Assembly (NCBI GenBank): GCA_000436835.1
Contig: FR889161.1
Coordinates: forward strand, 1-51,881
Direction: 5' to 3'
Length of the DNA stretch: 51,881 nucleotides
Source: Eubacterium sp. CAG:251
GTDB lineage: Bacteria; Bacillota; Clostridia; Oscillospirales; Acutalibacteraceae
A model generated the notes under the pieces. That model did no database searches. It saw nothing but the letters and a program-made list of their open reading frames with translations, and was not told where the DNA came from. Positions 50,896 to 51,881 of the stretch are shown one piece after another (positions within the stretch are counted from its first letter, which is position 1; the number at the start of each line of letters is the position of its first letter). The position numbers and the translations under genes were made by a program.

Positions 50896-51874
50896 AAAAA
50901 AAATAATCAAAGCCGCAATAGACGATATCAAACCCGACGCTTATATGAAAACCAGACTTCAGGCAAAAATCAAAGAGCCGAAAAGAAAAAGCGCTAAATC
51001 GTTTCTTAAGCCTGCACTTAGCTGTACCCTTGCACTTGCCGTGCTTGCAGGTGTCGGCACTTACGGTATGACGAGAGATAATACTCCCGTCACCTCTCAA
51101 ACGTCAAATGCAAAGCTTTCAAGCCATAGCTTCAATATCGTCGCTTATGCGCAGGACGAAAACGGCAACCAATGCGAAAATATCACTCTCGGCGAAAATG
51201 ACGTTACAACCCTTAAAAATTATCGAGTTAAGGCATATAAGGATTCCGACGGCTATCAGGCTGTTAAAAGCGGCTGTGAATCAGGCTTTGCAATAAACGC
51301 AAAAAATGTTGCAGAGGTGACATTTGAAAGTGAAAAGGGTAAGTTCTCTTATTATGATATGCTGCTTCAAAGTAAGCTTATTGATGAGGGCAAGTTCTAT
51401 GTTGAAATTCCGCTTACCGATGAAGAAAATAAACTTTATCACGATAAGTACGAAAACAAAGACAGAGAGTTTTACAACTATCTCTCAAAGCATAAGGATT
51501 TATCAAAATATTTTAACGGAAAATCGCAAAATGCCGAAGATTACGGAATTTATTATTCAGATAAGAATGATTATAAAAACGAAAATCAACTTCTTTTGGC
51601 ACCGGTAAAATATTATGATGAGCTTTCTTCAAAGTCTGACAACAAAAAAATCAGCGTTAAAACTTACCGTGACGGCGATAAAATTCAAGACGTGTACTAT
51701 TCTGCCGATGATGCAATATATGCCTTGATTAAAAATCCTGATTTAAAATATGAGGATTTGCCAAGCGATACAATCACAATTACTGTTAAATTCAAGGACG
51801 GACAGAAGGCAACAAAGAAAATCAAGACCTCATTTAACTCAAAAGGTCAACTTCAGCTTCAATATGTAAAATAA
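50885..51874 (+). CDS. Probable membrane anti-sigma factor
   Basis: A 329-residue protein of unknown family. The N-terminal 40 residues are charged and cytoplasmic, one membrane helix follows (about 43-62, FLKPALSCTLALAVLAGVGT), and the remaining 265 residues are outside. The exterior domain has no enzyme motif I can name; it is rich in Lys, Asp and Tyr. The ATG at 50885 follows GGAGGA and lies inside the sigma gene. Topology and the overlap with an ECF sigma gene point to an anti-sigma factor that releases the sigma on an outside signal. The first 40 residues lack the usual zinc motif (His and paired Cys). Confidence 0.7.
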   Translation: MKDEKKIIKAAIDDIKPDAYMKTRLQAKIKEPKRKSAKSFLKPALSCTLALAVLAGVGTYGMTRDNTPVTSQTSNAKLSSHSFNIVAYAQDENGNQCENITLGENDVTTLKNYRVKAYKDSDGYQAVKSGCESGFAINAKNVAEVTFESEKGKFSYYDMLLQSKLIDEGKFYVEIPLTDEENKLYHDKYENKDREFYNYLSKHKDLSKYFNGKSQNAEDYGIYYSDKNDYKNENQLLLAPVKYYDELSSKSDNKKISVKTYRDGDKIQDVYYSADDAIYALIKNPDLKYEDLPSDTITITVKFKDGQKATKKIKTSFNSKGQLQLQYVK

Positions 51875-51881
51875 GCCTCCC

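Overview
The window is AT-rich, densely packed DNA from a monoderm (Gram-positive type) anaerobic Firmicute. The best fit is a gut Clostridia/Oscillospirales (Ruminococcaceae-like) genome. Reasons: AAGGAGG-type ribosome sites, many TTG/GTG starts, near-consensus sigma-A promoters, clostridial gene families (UPF0210/ACT pair, OadB/OadG, PyrK/PyrD type 1B, PyrB/PyrI), and a Tad pilus locus with no outer-membrane secretin. The genus is inference. I see no tRNA, rRNA, CRISPR array, transposase or phage gene.

Layout. 1-5.5 kb: beta-galactosidase, AcpS, NAD(P)HX repair enzyme and a small lipoprotein. 5.5-7.4 kb (minus): ACT protein, UPF0210 protein and a 54-residue ORF. 7.5-12.0 kb: PHP phosphatase, Lrp regulator, aminotransferase, IspE and a methyltransferase, mostly with overlapping stops and starts. 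12.1-28.7 kb: a Tad/Flp type IVc pilus operon (prepilin peptidase, Flp, TadE, CpaB, TadZ, TadA, TadB, TadC, a DUF192 protein, a DivIVA-like coiled coil). It ends with a 2801-residue TadG-like protein whose exported part is mostly a predicted beta-solenoid. 28.7-31.7 kb: pyruvate kinase, GNAT, MltG. 31.75-33.1 kb: leader-controlled infC-rpmI-rplT, with infC apparently starting at ATC. 33.1-34.4 kb: a decayed patch holding an in-frame chimera of tagaturonate reductase (UxaB) and altronate dehydratase (UxaA). 34.4-44.4 kb: a complete de novo UMP operon, pyrC-carA-carB-pyrK-pyrD-pyrF-pyrE-pyrB-pyrI. 44.4-46.0 kb: a structured leader resembling the yybP-ykoY cation riboswitch, then OadB and an OadG-like subunit of a sodium-pumping decarboxylase. 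46.0-48.3 kb (minus): MtaD-type deaminase and MtnA, i.e. methylthioadenosine/deoxyadenosine salvage. 48.3-50.3 kb: a divergent BMP-family lipoprotein interrupted by three repeat domains. 50.4-51.9 kb: an ECF sigma factor and its likely anti-sigma factor.

How the genes work together. The Tad operon should build a thin pilus: Flp is the subunit, TadV the peptidase, TadA the motor, TadB/C the platform, TadZ the localiser. The giant TadG-like protein is a candidate surface fibre or tip. The pyr operon covers all steps from carbamoyl phosphate to UMP. The deaminase/MtnA pair and the divergent BMP protein suggest a nucleoside salvage locus.

Most worth a second look: the giant solenoid protein in its Tad context, the riboswitch-like leader on oadB, the UxaB/UxaA chimera, the BMP protein split by repeats, and the ATC-started infC. 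All family calls come from reading sequence by eye; no database search was run.
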